Part shown: positions 23,400 through 33,862 of the stretch, one piece after another
Position numbering within the stretch: the first letter of the stretch is position 1
How the letters are laid out: the number at the start of each line of letters is the position of its first letter
Assembly: GCA_029204225.1 (NCBI GenBank)
Contig: CM055111.1
Span: 26,881,540-26,945,539 of the forward strand
Source of the DNA: Diphasiastrum complanatum
Lineage: Eukaryota > Streptophyta > Lycopodiopsida > Lycopodiales > Lycopodiaceae
DNA: 64,000 bases
Reading direction: 5' to 3'
Made by a program: the position numbers and the translations under genes
The notes under the pieces: model-generated
Database searches by the model: none
Told to the model about the DNA's origin: nothing
What the model saw: the letters and a program-made list of their open reading frames with translations, nothing else

Positions 23400-24000
23400 A
23401 CTATCAATTTTTTATGTTATTTTTTAAAAGTTATTTGAAAATTAAGTTTTTTTGACACTATTTTATTTTTTTATTTATTTTTAATTAGGTTTATTTTTGG
23501 TTTTTTGAATATTTAGTTTTTTTGACACTTTATTTTTTCTAGATGTATTCATTTTTTTAAAGTTATTTTTTCGTTTTTTCTTAAATCTATTTTTTTGACC
23601 CTATTTTGTTTTTTTTTATGATTTTATTTAATGTTATTTTTTGGTTTTTTCAAGATATTATTTTTTTGGACACAATTTATTTATTTTTTATTCCATGATT
23701 TTTTTATGTTATTTTTTGGTTTTTTCGAGAATTTTATTTTTTTGACACGATTTTATTTATTTTTAATTATATGATCTCTTTTGTGTTATTTTTTTGTTTT
23801 CTCGCAAAATTATTATTTTTTGACACTATTTTATTTTTTTTTAAGGTTTTTTCAGTTTTTTTATGTTATTTTTTGGTTTTTTTCGAAAATTTATTTTTTT
23901 TAACTCTATTTTGTTTTTTTTTATTCTATGATTTTTTTTATTTTATGTTTATGATTTTTTCAAAAATTTATTTATTTTGACATGAGTTTGTTTTTTTTAA
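23400..24000. repeat. T-rich tandem repeat, period about 73 bases
   Basis: About eight degenerate units with the order GTTATTTTTTGGTTTTTT, a cg-aaaatttatt segment, then TTTTGACACTATTTTATTT. The TTGACAC landmark recurs near 23450, 23520, 23590, 23665, 23740, 23816, 23895 and 23968. There is no coding content despite open frames. Confidence 0.75.
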
Positions 24001-24779
24001 GGTTTGTCCAAATTCTTTTTATGTTTTTTCTAGTTTTTTGTTTTTTTGAGATTGTTTATATAAAATGATGTTTTTTTGGAATTTTTTATAGTATTTTGTC
24101 TTGATTGTTTTCACCATTCTAATCTTATTTGTCATTTTTTATGCTTGTTTTTTGGTTTTCTTAAGATTATTTTTTGATCTTTTATAAGATTTTGATCTCT
24201 CTTGGGATTTTTGATTTTCAGGTTTTTTTTCCTACTTTTGTATTTAGCAAGTTCATGAAAGAGATGAGGAGAAAGGAGAGCACAATTGAAGCACTTAATA
24301 ATCCCATGAGCATTTGGTGCAATACTGACACTTTCCAATCTATATATACACTCTTCAACTAGTGGATTCTGCAAAAATTGGGAGCATAAACTTTCATTTT
24401 GTAAAATGGTCCCCCAAAAATGGAGATCTAGGGTCTTTTTGAGATCTTATGTCCTCATGACACGTGGCATCCCATTTGTCCCATAAGTATTTATGAAATT
24501 TGACAATGGGAATAAAACATAAATAAACCCCCCCTACAATGATAATTTACATTGTCTTTTGAAATTGTTAAGCTTTCATATAATAGAGCTACTTACTTCA
24601 GATTTTCTTGCTTCAAATTTTTTTCCTAATACAATATGGTAAATAATTTTTTACTTTTCTCATGGTTTTTTTAGTTAGATCTATTTTTTAGTTAAATAAT
24701 GTTAATATATGTATAAATATAGATATATATAAATAAACACAATTTAAAAAAAAAGACTTTTTTTTTTCAAATGGGTTTT
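24001..24779. other. AT-rich intergenic, no gene seen
   Basis: T-rich on the left and A/T mixed on the right. The open frame at 24132-24374 lacks any conserved motif. Confidence 0.5.
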
Positions 24780-25500
24780 TAATTTTTAGTAAATTAAAAT
24801 TTTAATTTATCCCCCCCCGGGGCCCACCCGCGGGAGGGAGCGAATAAAAAAAAAAAACCTCTTTTTTAATGGGCACAGAGGGGGGGGGGGGGTAGAAATT
24901 TAAAATAAAAATATATTTTTTGAATTCCAACCTCCACCCGTAGCGGCGGGTGGCCAGGGGGAAGGGAATATAAAAAAAAGTTCCAAGAATTCAAGTCATT
25001 CCAAAAATTCGAGTCGTCGGAAATTCGAGTCTTTCTAGAAAAATTCGACTCTTTCTAGAAATTTTTGTGAAAAAATTTTCGCGATGCCTTCGCGAAATTC
25101 TCGCGATGCTTGTTCTCGAGAAATTTTCGCGTGCACAGGCATTGCGAAAATTTCGCGATGCCATTGCGAATATTTCACGAAGGCAAGCAGTGAATATTTC
25201 GCGATGTCTGCCTTCACGAAATTTTTGCGATGCTCGTAGGCAATGAAAATTTTGCAAAGGCAGGCATCGCAAAATTTTCACTGCCTGCCTTAGCCTAAAT
25301 GTCGTTTGAAATCGCTAAATTTTTGCGAAGGCATCACGAAATTTTCACAATGCCTGCCTTCGCGAAATTTTTGCAAAGGCAGGAAGTGAATATTTTGCAA
25401 ATGCATTGTGAAAATTTCACGATGCCTTCGCGATGCCTGCCTTCAAGAAAATTTCGCGATTTCAAACGACTCAATTTTTTCAAATGAGGCTCGAATTTTT
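24780..25500. repeat. GC-rich hairpins and TCGCGAAA-type palindrome array
   Basis: Two GC-rich palindromic modules (about 24815 and 24935, around CCCACCCG...CGGGTGG) sit in A/T runs. From 25060 to 25460 at least ten copies of GCGAAAATTTTCGCGATGCC-like words, in both orientations, alternate with TGCCTTCGCGA. Confidence 0.8.
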
Positions 25501-25519
25501 GACGACTCGATTTTTTGGA

Positions 25520-25537
25520 ACTTTTTTCATTAGAACC

Positions 25538-25574
<37 letters not shown>

Positions 25575-25760
25575 TTATATGTGATTAAGGTTTTTAAATT
25601 AGAAAAAAAGTTTTTAAAACCCCCCCACGCTATTAAATGAAATTTTCTAAATTTAAAAAAATATTAAATCCCCCCACCCACCTCGGCGGGTGGCCGCGGG
25701 GAGAGGAATATAAAAAAAAAAGTTTTTTTTATTAGACTCCAGCCCCACCCCCCCCCCCCC
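25520..25760 (+). repeat. inverted-repeat module, left copy
   Basis: The order is AGAACCATATT, (AT)n, TATGTGATTAAGGTTTTTA, a C run, TGAAATTTTCTAAATTT, a GC palindrome (CACCTCGGCGGGTGG), GAGGAATATAAAAA. The same order is seen on the opposite strand at 33170-33480. The AT microsatellite at 25541-25571 is part of the module. Confidence 0.8.
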
Positions 25761-25772
25761 CCCCCCCCCCCC
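25748..25772. repeat. poly-C run
   Basis: About 25 consecutive C, in a GC-rich hairpin segment continuing to 25805. Its length may be affected by sequencing error. Confidence 0.8.
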
Positions 25773-25804
25773 GCCCCCCCGCCGCTCTAGCCCCCCCACC
25801 CGCC

Positions 25805-26128
25805 GTTTTTTTCGTGATGCCTTCGCGAAATTTTTGAAAAGACAAGCATCGTGAAAATTTTGTGATGTCTACCTTCGCGATGCCTGCCTTTGCGAAAATA
25901 AGTGATGTTTGCCTTCGCGATGCTTGTCTCCGCGATGCTTGCCTTCGCGAAAACTTTAATTATTAAAAATAAGTGTTCTTTAATTATAAAACTAAGTTAA
26001 ACTCCCACCAGCCCACCCGTCGTGGCGGCTAGGCATGGAAAGGGCTTTAATTAGTTAATTTGATTAAAAAAAAAGATTTAAAACCCCTCCTAACGCACCG
26101 TGTAGATTAGTTTTTTAAGTTAAAAAAA

Positions 26129-26130
<2 letters not shown>
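25805..26130. repeat. more TCGCGA palindromes and one GC hairpin
   Basis: TGCCTTCGCGA words recur at 25815-25955. One GC-rich module (CAGCCCACCCGTCGTGGCGG) lies at about 26008. Confidence 0.65.

Positions 26131-26199
<69 letters not shown>
26131..26199. repeat. (AT)n microsatellite
   Basis: Uninterrupted AT dinucleotides for about 69 bases. Confidence 0.95.
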
Positions 26200-26205
<6 letters not shown>

Positions 26206-26999
26206 TGTGTATGTATGTTATACTTAAAAAGCTTAAAAATACATTAAAAATTTTCAAAACATAGTAAGAAGTTTACTCATTAGTTTACCTCTCTGAGCTC
26301 TCTTGTATAAATTTAAAAAATGACTTGCGTGAGCTTATTACTAAGCTTCATGAGCTTTTAGAGGATGGTTCTGAAATTTTATTCTAAAAATTAAACTCCC
26401 ATTGAACCTCCTTTTATAGAGTTTAGATGGCCTTTGTCCAGGTCATCAATCCATGTGAGAACATTTTGTTTTGACTCTTTCGGTTTTACAACTCAACAAT
26501 TCGCGTCTATACCCAGTGATACAGCTTATTAATCCTAGTGAAAAAAGTATATTTTGTATTTTCTGTCTTCCATGTCATCAATCCATTTTCTAACTTTGAT
26601 TCAGTTTACTAATCTATCTTGGATTGATGACATGACAAGTCTCTATATATAAGTTTTTAGATTGTAGTAACTATCTCTGAATCTTTCTCAACTACTAGCG
26701 AAAATGGAATTAGTTGTAATTTTTTTTTAAACTCTCGTGAGAGAGAGAGAGAGATTCGAGCCTCCAAAACATGAGAGAGAGAGAGAGAGAGAATGGTGGC
26801 TATGATGGAAAAAAACTGTCCTAAAACGTATTTGAAGTGCATTTACAATATTATGAAGTGTGGTTGAAAGTCATGTGGCTCTAGAAATTTCTAGAAGGAG
26901 AAAATTAACGAAACAACTAGAAAGATAACGAAGTTTCTAGAAAGAGCTAAACAGAGAAGGAAAGAGATTGATCGGAGGGAGAGCGCTAGGAGTGAGATT
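26200..26999. other. intergenic, no gene seen
   Basis: No conserved coding text on either strand. Short GA runs occur at 26739-26792. Confidence 0.5.
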
Positions 27000-27286
27000 G
27001 ATAGTGAGAGTCGTAGATGTTGCTTGCTACTAGAAGAGGATGACTAGTAATCGGAAAAGAGAGGAGGAGGATGGCTGATAAGAGAGAGAGAGAGCGCGCA
27101 GGGAGTGATTGATCGTTGATAGAGAGAAGGAGAGGTGGGTGGAGATGTTGCGCGCTGCTAGGAGGGGAATAGTTGATCGGGAGGAGAGACATAGAGAGGG
27201 CAGGGGTGTTGCGTGATGCTAGAAGGAGGATGAGAATGGTCGATGAGAGGGATCGAGAGAGGTGAGAGAGAGGAGTGACACATCGG

Positions 27287-27289
<3 letters not shown>
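27000..27289. repeat. purine-rich degenerate minisatellite
   Basis: Three diverged units containing G(A/G)TGTTGCKYGCTRCTAGRAGRGGA at about 27016, 27143 and 27206, separated by GA-rich spacers. Confidence 0.6.

Positions 27290-27364
<75 letters not shown>
27290..27364. repeat. (GA)n microsatellite
   Basis: About 37 GA units. Confidence 0.95.
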
Positions 27365-27365
<1 letters not shown>

Positions 27366-27368
<3 letters not shown>

Positions 27369-27402
27369 TTTTTAGGGTTAGGGTTACATTTTTAGGGTTC
27401 TT
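27366..27402 (+). repeat. telomere-box-like TTTAGGG words
   Basis: TTTTTAGGGTTAGGGTTAC and TTTTTAGGGTTC lie next to each other. Too short to be a telomere array. Confidence 0.55.
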
Positions 27403-27479
27403 GGGAGTGACAATAGCGATACGCGCGGGGGTGTGGGGCATGGAAAACATTTAAAACCAAAGGTTTTTTTAATAAATTT

Positions 27480-27810
27480 TTTCCCCCCTCGCCCACTTGT
27501 CGCGGCGGAGGGGGGGACATTAACCAAAATGCCTTTGCGAAAATTCCGGGAAGGCATCGCGAAAATTTTCGTTAATGTTTCCTCCCCCCCCCCTCACCCA
27601 CCCGTCGTGGTGGGTGGGCAAGGAGGGGGGGGGGAACATTAAAGACATGCATCGCCAAATTTTCGCGGAGGAAGAAATAGCAAAAATTTCGCGAAGGCAG
27701 ACATCATGAAAATTTCGCAATGGATGATATCGCTAAAATTTCGTGAAATTTTTGCGATGCCTACCTTCGCAAAGGCATCGCAAAAATTTTGCGAAAAAAT
27801 TTTCTACATC
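27480..27810. repeat. GC hairpins and TCGCGA palindromes, second cluster
   Basis: GC modules at about 27490 and 27595 (CCACCCGTCGTGGTGGGTGG) flank GCGAAAATT words that continue to 27800. It has the same composition as the 24.8-25.5 kb cluster. Confidence 0.75.
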
Positions 27811-27819
27811 TGGAGGGGG

Positions 27820-27972
27820 AAATTAAAGACTCGAGCACATGCTGATGACTCCGATGATGAGATTCCTATCACTGTGCCACCGCGGAAAAAGCCCAGATGT
27901 AGTCGGCACTCGCCTCCATTGGGGCCCACTGTACGGTCCACTCAACGAACACTTCACTCTTACTTTCGCTGA
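27820..27972 (+). pseudogene. C-terminal coding fragment with NLS and PIP box
   Basis: The frame reads RAHADDSDDEIPITVPP, then RKKPRCSRH, then RSTQRTLHSYFR and TGA. The acidic patch, the basic KKPR-type nuclear localisation stretch and a terminal QRTLHSYF fitting the PCNA-interaction consensus QxxLxxYF look like a real protein tail rather than chance. The upstream part of the frame is palindromic repeat, so the start of the gene is missing. Two copies of TGGCCCGGGTTGTGGGC follow at about 27992 and 28043. I do not know the parent protein; a transposase is possible. Confidence 0.4.
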
Positions 27973-28219
27973 TATGTACTTATTCTCCACTTGGCCCGGG
28001 TTGTGGGCATTGGTACTTTTTCTATAGTTCTTCTGTTATACCTGGCCCGGGTTGTGGGCTTATTTCACTTCTGCTTTGTTCTACTTTCATTCGTAGCTAG
28101 TTTATAGCATTTTACGGCCACATCCTCCTATGGATGATGCTCTCACTGTTGCTTGTACATATTTTCTTTTTAATCTTATGCACCCACGGGTGTCCAAAAG
28201 ACGTTAATAAAGCTTTCTT

Positions 28220-28222
<3 letters not shown>

Positions 28223-28312
<90 letters not shown>
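28223..28312. repeat. (CT)n microsatellite, left half
   Basis: About 45 CT units, ending exactly at the retrotransposon's left LTR. The run resumes at 33113. Confidence 0.95.
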
Positions 28313-28316
<4 letters not shown>

Positions 28317-29544
28317 GCGCAGGCATCCCAAAGGGAGCCGGGAACCACGACTTAGTTTCCCAGCCTTCAACTCTTGCCATCCAAACCCACTTGACATACA
28401 AGCAGCCAACTCGCCAACAACGATCAAACTTAACCAACTTGAAGTTCCAAAAACCAACATTGAGATCCAACCTGGCGCCATGCCAGATCGGGGGTCCCGA
28501 TGTGGGTGACTTCCCTCCAAGCAAGCCGCCCGACATACATCAAACTTAACCAACTCGAAGCTTCGTTACAAACGAGTAACATCCATTCCAAGCAAGTGGT
28601 CTGACTCACATCAGACTTAACCAACTGAAAGCTTCGTCACGAGCGCTCGAAGCCAACCTGGCGCCACGCCAAACTAGACAGCCATAAACAGGTAACTTCC
28701 ACCCAAGCAAGCCATCCAACTCAGCCGACAGGTTAGAGCCCGTTCCCCAAGAGCTGAACCCATTCACGTTCATGCAAGGGACACTCAGAACCACAAGCCG
28801 CGACATATATGGAAACAACCAGTGGACCAAATGGTCCCGACAGCATACCACTGGCGCCACGGACGGAATGGTCCCGACGGCATACCGCTGGCGTCCCGGG
28901 ATACGACCCTCAGCTATGTGCCAACTTAAAAATTTGGAAGCGGCCTTACAACTGGCGCTTTTACCGAACACTGAAACCCAGAAGGTAATCAGAGTCAGTT
29001 TGAGAAAAATCCCACTTTATTGATAAATCTGAGAAGGTTACATTTCAAGTGTGTGACCGACCCTAGTCTCCGGGGCGCTAGCATGCCAAGGCGAGAGCCA
29101 TGACAACATTCTAGCAAGGGAGGCTGAGACTTGGTTGGAGCTCGTTCTGAGTCACAACCCACACTCCCCTATAGTATTTGGTGTGATTCGGCACCCCCCC
29201 TCATACCAAGCACTCTACCCAAGCTGGTAAAGCACATTTTTCTCTCTCTAGAATTTTCTCTTTCTAGAAAGTCATTTTCTCTCTCTAGATTTTATTGATC
29301 CACAGGCTTCCTTTAATCATGCCTAGATCGTGTGAGGTAATTGCACATGGATCTGAGCTCTCTGGACTCCGCTAGAACCGATCAAAGATTTTCAGCCATA
29401 GGAACTTGGCGCCGGCTAGATTCTGGTCACAGTGGCGTCGGGAGCGGCGCCAGCGCCGTTGGCGCCGGGAGCAGCAGGGGCGCTGCTGGCGCCGGGGACA
29501 TAGCTGGCGCCGGAAGTAAAGCTCATAAAGGTAGCTTTACAACA
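28313..29544 (-). repeat. 3' LTR of the gene-less LTR retrotransposon
   Basis: 1232 bp. On the minus strand it starts TGTTGTAAAGCTACC and ends GCGCTACA, and it is nearly identical to 31870-33112. Its U3 end (about 29400-29520) is packed with GGCGCC hexamers. The purine tract AAAGGTGGGGTGGA (29545-29558, minus strand) is the polypurine tract. Confidence 0.93.
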
Positions 29545-31869
29545 TCCACCCCACCTTTATAAAATCTGATGTCCTCATCAGATGTCAGATTAAAGTAAAG
29601 GTGTCTCCCAATTAAAATAACTATACATTTAAGCTACTTGGCACAGTACTCAATTTACTGGCCACTTTTTATTAACATTGAAACTGGCACACCACAAGTC
29701 GGAGGCTCAGCTCTTTGTATTGAAGGATTATATAACTTGAAGGAAAAGCGTACATTTGATATCGCTTTCGTAAAACCCAAAAACCTTATTAACTGGTGAT
29801 AGAGGCCTTTCTTTGAAATGTTCGCCCATGTCGCTTCTGACTTTCGACTTTGGAACTCCTTTGAGCTCCTGATTTGTCCTTGATGCACTTTGTGTTGAGC
29901 TCCCTGAGCTCCAGAATTGTTCAGTTCCGCACAGGTATCAGGGCTCCCTGAGCCAAAGGATTTATCGTTTGATTGCCCACTTTATGGTCCACTCCGTGCC
30001 TTGCTGCTTCTGCACCTTGATTTCTCTCCTTGTCCCAGCCTGATCTTGATATTTTTCCATTTTGGCTCTTTAAGGTAGGCAAAAATTGAGTACTCCGCAA
30101 TGCACCTCTCACTTAGCTTGAAGTAGCTCTTTGAATCAGCCCAAATGTAACCATTGACCTCGTGGAAAGCCAAAGGTTCGCACCAGTTTGATCCGCATCC
30201 GAACTACCTCTTCGCGTTTGTTTGAAGCACCATGTCTGTCGCGCAAAACTTGACTTTCACAATTCCATCACTGGTCAGTTGCCTCACAGTCAAAACAAGA
30301 AGTGTACATCGAGCTTGGCTTCAAGTAACTCTCTTTGAATCAAACACATGCACCTAGAGTTTGCACTAGTCCGATCTCAACGCGAACTGTCCCTTAGCGT
30401 CCATTCGAAATACCAAGTTTCTCATGCAAGACTCAACTTTCATAGTTCCTTCATTGATCAGCTGCCTTACACATAACACAAGCTAGCGTACTCATATGTT
30501 TCCTCATCATTGCTGGTCCAGAGAAAGCCTATAACAAACTTTCTTTTCCACAACAAAAACTTGTCAACTTATTAGGTCCAAAGTTTGCCAGTCTCCTCAT
30601 GTGAGTATGGCTAGGTCACCTTGAATTTGCCCCCATTTTGATCAACTTTCATTCAAAATTCGCCCCAAGAGAGAGGTGTGTGTGATAGTTCCCCTCCACT
30701 TATAAAATCAGCTGATCGGACTTAGAGTAGAGTTCTTCGGACAAAAAAGCCTTTCCAACACTTTGCTTCCCATCTGCTAGGATTATGGCTCGATCCAACT
30801 TGTTGCCAATCTCTGAAGAGGATTCTAGTCTTTCCCCTTTGAGGAAAAACCCAACTAATACTGGATATCACCCATGCTCAGTGAGTTTCAGTTCCGAAGG
30901 TGGTCGTCCCAAAATGAAGACCAACTGCTCCATAGAAGATCTCCCCTGAAATTGCCCTTTCCAACTTTTGACTTCCTGCTTGCGTCTGGTGGGCATTGTC
31001 GCAAATGAAACTAACCCAAGAAACAGGCTAGCCATCCATCCTTTGCAAACATTGAGTCGTTTCGTTGCCGTTCACGTGCGAGTACTTGAACTGCAAATCC
31101 ACCCCACAGATTCTGTAGTCCTCTTTGTTTGATGGTATCAGCCTTCAAAAGAAAAGGTTTCTTCTCGAGCCATCAGCTCCTTGTGTCACAAGCAATCATG
31201 CAAACCAGACAAAGCACGAGTACTAAGACTCACGACAAATACATACAAGTAAGACACTCAGGCAGGTTTACTAACAAGTAACAAAGACAAGGTCCCCCTT
31301 TGAGATGGTCCTGCCAACGGACCTTTGCCTGGCCGCGCCCATACAAATTGATCACGGAATCAGCCCACATAGGACACCCCTCCAACTATCCGTGCTTTCA
31401 CCATTAAGCAGCACATTGCCTCAGTCACGCCCCACCACTTTCTGGTCGATAGCCCTTATAGCTAAACGATCGGCAGCTATCCCGCACCGGCAGCTAACCA
31501 CTCGTGCTTTACACCCGAATTCGAGCAGCATCTCTGTATCAATGGTTAACCCGTACAGTTCGAATATGTCGCCCCGCACCCCACAAGGCACAGACAAAGC
31601 TTACATCAACCTAATGGCAGCACACTGTCTCATTTGTCCTACGTGCAGACAGCGCCAGGCCCAAACCGCGAGAACTGACCGTGCTTACACCTCAAGGGCA
31701 GCACTTTGACTCATCAAGTCCCCCGTTCTGCCGACCACCCCGACCGTGGACGCACCCGTGCTTACACTGTGGGCAGCACCTTGCACAACAGTTGTCTTGA
31801 TGAACCCCAAACCGTGGCCATTGCCATGAGATCCGCATAGCTGACCGGCCAGTCGGCTCTGATACCACA
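29545..31869 (-). mobile_element. internal region of the LTR element, without gag-pol
   Basis: About 2.3 kb between the two LTRs. I see no protease, integrase, RT or RNase H motif on either strand, so the element is non-autonomous, of the LARD type (a large LTR derivative moved by another element's proteins). At 31390-31790 there are five degenerate copies of a CGTGCTTACACC...GGCAGCAC unit, spaced 78-110 bases. The primer binding site is at the high-coordinate end. Confidence 0.88.
31856..31867 (-). other. primer binding site of the LTR element
   Basis: GCTCTGATACCA is the exact reverse complement of TGGTATCAGAGC. It sits two bases from the LTR at 31870 and fixes the minus-strand orientation. 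Confidence 0.95.
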
Positions 31870-33112
31870 TGTAGCGCAGGCATCCCAAAGGGACCCAGGA
31901 ACCACGACTTAGCTTCCCAACCTTCAACTCTTGCCATCCAAACCCACTTGACATACAAGCAGCCAACTCGCCAACAACGATCAGACTTAACCAACTTGAA
32001 GTTCCGAAAACCAACATTGAGATCCAACCTGGCGCCATGCCAGATCGGGGGTCCCGATGTGGGTGACTTCCCTCCAAGCAAGCCGCCCGACATCCATCAA
32101 ACTTAACCAACTCGAAGCTTCGTTACAAACGAGTAACATCCATTCCAAGCAAGTGGTCTGACACACATCAGACTTAACCAACTGAAAGCTTCGTCACGAG
32201 CGCTGGAGGCCAACCTGGCGCCACGCCAAACTGGACAGCCATAAACAGGTAACTTCCACCCAAGCAAGCCATCCAACTCAGCCGACAGGTTAGAGCCCGT
32301 TCCCCAAGAGCTTAACCCATTCACGTTCATGCAAGGGACACTCAGAACCACAAGCCGCGACAGATATGGAAACAACCAGTTCCCGAACCAAATGGTCCCG
32401 ATAGCATACCGCTGGCGCCACGGACCGAATGGTCCCGACGACATACCGCTGGCGTCCCGGGATACGACCCTCAACTATGTGCCAATTCAAAAATTTGGAA
32501 GCGGCCTTACAACTGGCGCTTTTACTGAACACTGAAACCCATAAGGTAATCAGAGTCAGTTTGAGAAAAATCCCACTTTATTGATAAATCTGAGAAGGTT
32601 ACATTTCAAGTGTGTGACCGACCCTAGTCTCCGGGGCGCTAGCATGCCAAGGCGAGAGCCATGACAACATTCCAGCAAAGAAGGCTGAGACTTGGTTGGA
32701 GCTCGTCCTGAGTCGCAACCCGCACTCCCCTATAGTATTGGTGTGATTTGGCACCCCCCTCATACCAAGCACTCTACCCAAGCTAGTAAAGCACATTTTT
32801 CTCTCTCTAGGATTTTCTCTTTCTAGAAGGTCATTTTTTCTCTCTAGATTTTATTGATCCCCAGGCTTCCTTTAATCATGCCTAGATCGTGTGAGGTGAT
32901 TGCACATCGATCTGAGCTCTCTAGACTCCGCTAGAACCGATCAAAGATTTTCAGCCATAGGAACTTGGCGCCGGCTGGATTCTGGTCACAGTGGCACCGG
33001 GAGCGGCGCCGGCGCTGTTGGCGCTGGGAGCAGCAGGGGCGCTGTTGGCGCCGGGGACATAGCTGGCGCCGATGGCGCCGGAAGTAAAGCTTGTAAAGGT
33101 AGCTTTACAACA
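31870..33112 (-). repeat. 5' LTR of the gene-less LTR retrotransposon
   Basis: 1243 bp, same termini as the 3' LTR and only scattered differences, so the insertion is recent relative to the copia copies around it. CTCTC follows at 33113 and precedes the other LTR at 28308-28312, a 5-bp target duplication, although inside a CT run this cannot be told from the background. Confidence 0.93.
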
Positions 33113-33169
33113 CTCTCTCTCTCGGGTGGGTGGTGGCTTAAAAACGGCGAGTGGGTGGGGGCTAGAAAT

Positions 33170-33415
33170 TAAAATAAGAACTTTTTTTTGAATTCCCCCC
33201 CGCCCAACCGCCGCGGCGGGTGGGCTGGGGAGGGGTTCTAATAAACAAAAACTTTTTGTTATATTCCCCTCCCCTTGACCCACCCGCCGCGGCGGGTGGG
33301 CGGGGGGATTTAACCTCTTTTTAAATTTAGAAAATTTAATTTAACAGGGCGGGGGGGCTTTAAATTTTTTTTTTTCTAATCTAAAAACCTTAATCACATA
33401 TGAGATAATATATGG

Positions 33416-33469
<54 letters not shown>

Positions 33470-33490
33470 TGTCATAAACTCATATATATA
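33170..33490 (-). repeat. inverted-repeat module, right copy, with perfect GC palindrome
   Basis: Reverse-complement copy of 25520-25760. It contains a perfect 22-base palindrome at 33279-33300 (arm CCCACCCGCCG), a second imperfect one at about 33200, and the (TA)n run 33417-33468. Confidence 0.82.
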
Positions 33491-33862
33491 CTTTCATATA
33501 TATAATATATATATATATTAAAAACTTTATGTTTTCGTCTTCTCATACGAATGTTGTTTATATGATGAGCGTTTGCAGGCTTTCTACGCAACAGAAGAGA
33601 CTATCCTCATGCCCGTTGGTGATGCGATCCAATTTTCTTTACAAAGGCATGAAAAATTGTTCAGAAGCCTAGTTCCAACGGGTAGTACATGAAAGTCTTC
33701 GTCGTTGTCTGCAAAGTATCGGTTGGTGAGCCTAGATTTTCGATGGAAGATGTTGAAACTATAGGTGTGGTGCGGGCAATTATAATGTCTGAAACCATGC
33801 TGATTGAAAGGGTTGAATTCATGACCCGGGGTTCTAATGAAGAAGAACGCCATTTTGTTCTG

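Noticed and set aside
24132-24374. Lys-rich minus ORF
   Set aside because: Product of T-rich low-complexity sequence.
25748-25772. Poly-C run as an i-motif or telomeric structure
   Set aside because: May be real but could be a sequencing or assembly artefact; length not trusted.
24780-27810. CRISPR array
   Set aside because: The repeats are palindromic words in both orientations with irregular spacing in eukaryotic DNA, and there are no cas genes.
28308-28312. CTCTC as proof of target duplication
   Set aside because: Kept only as supportive: within a CT run a 5-bp match is expected anyway.
28112-28553. Arg-Glu and Ser-Leu repeat ORFs
   Set aside because: They are translations of the CT microsatellite; the same happens at 27290-27364 and 42174-42258.
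31685-32181. Long minus-strand ORFs in the LTR repeats (present in both LTRs)
   Set aside because: They are duplicated because they lie in LTRs; no domain and frames overlap each other.
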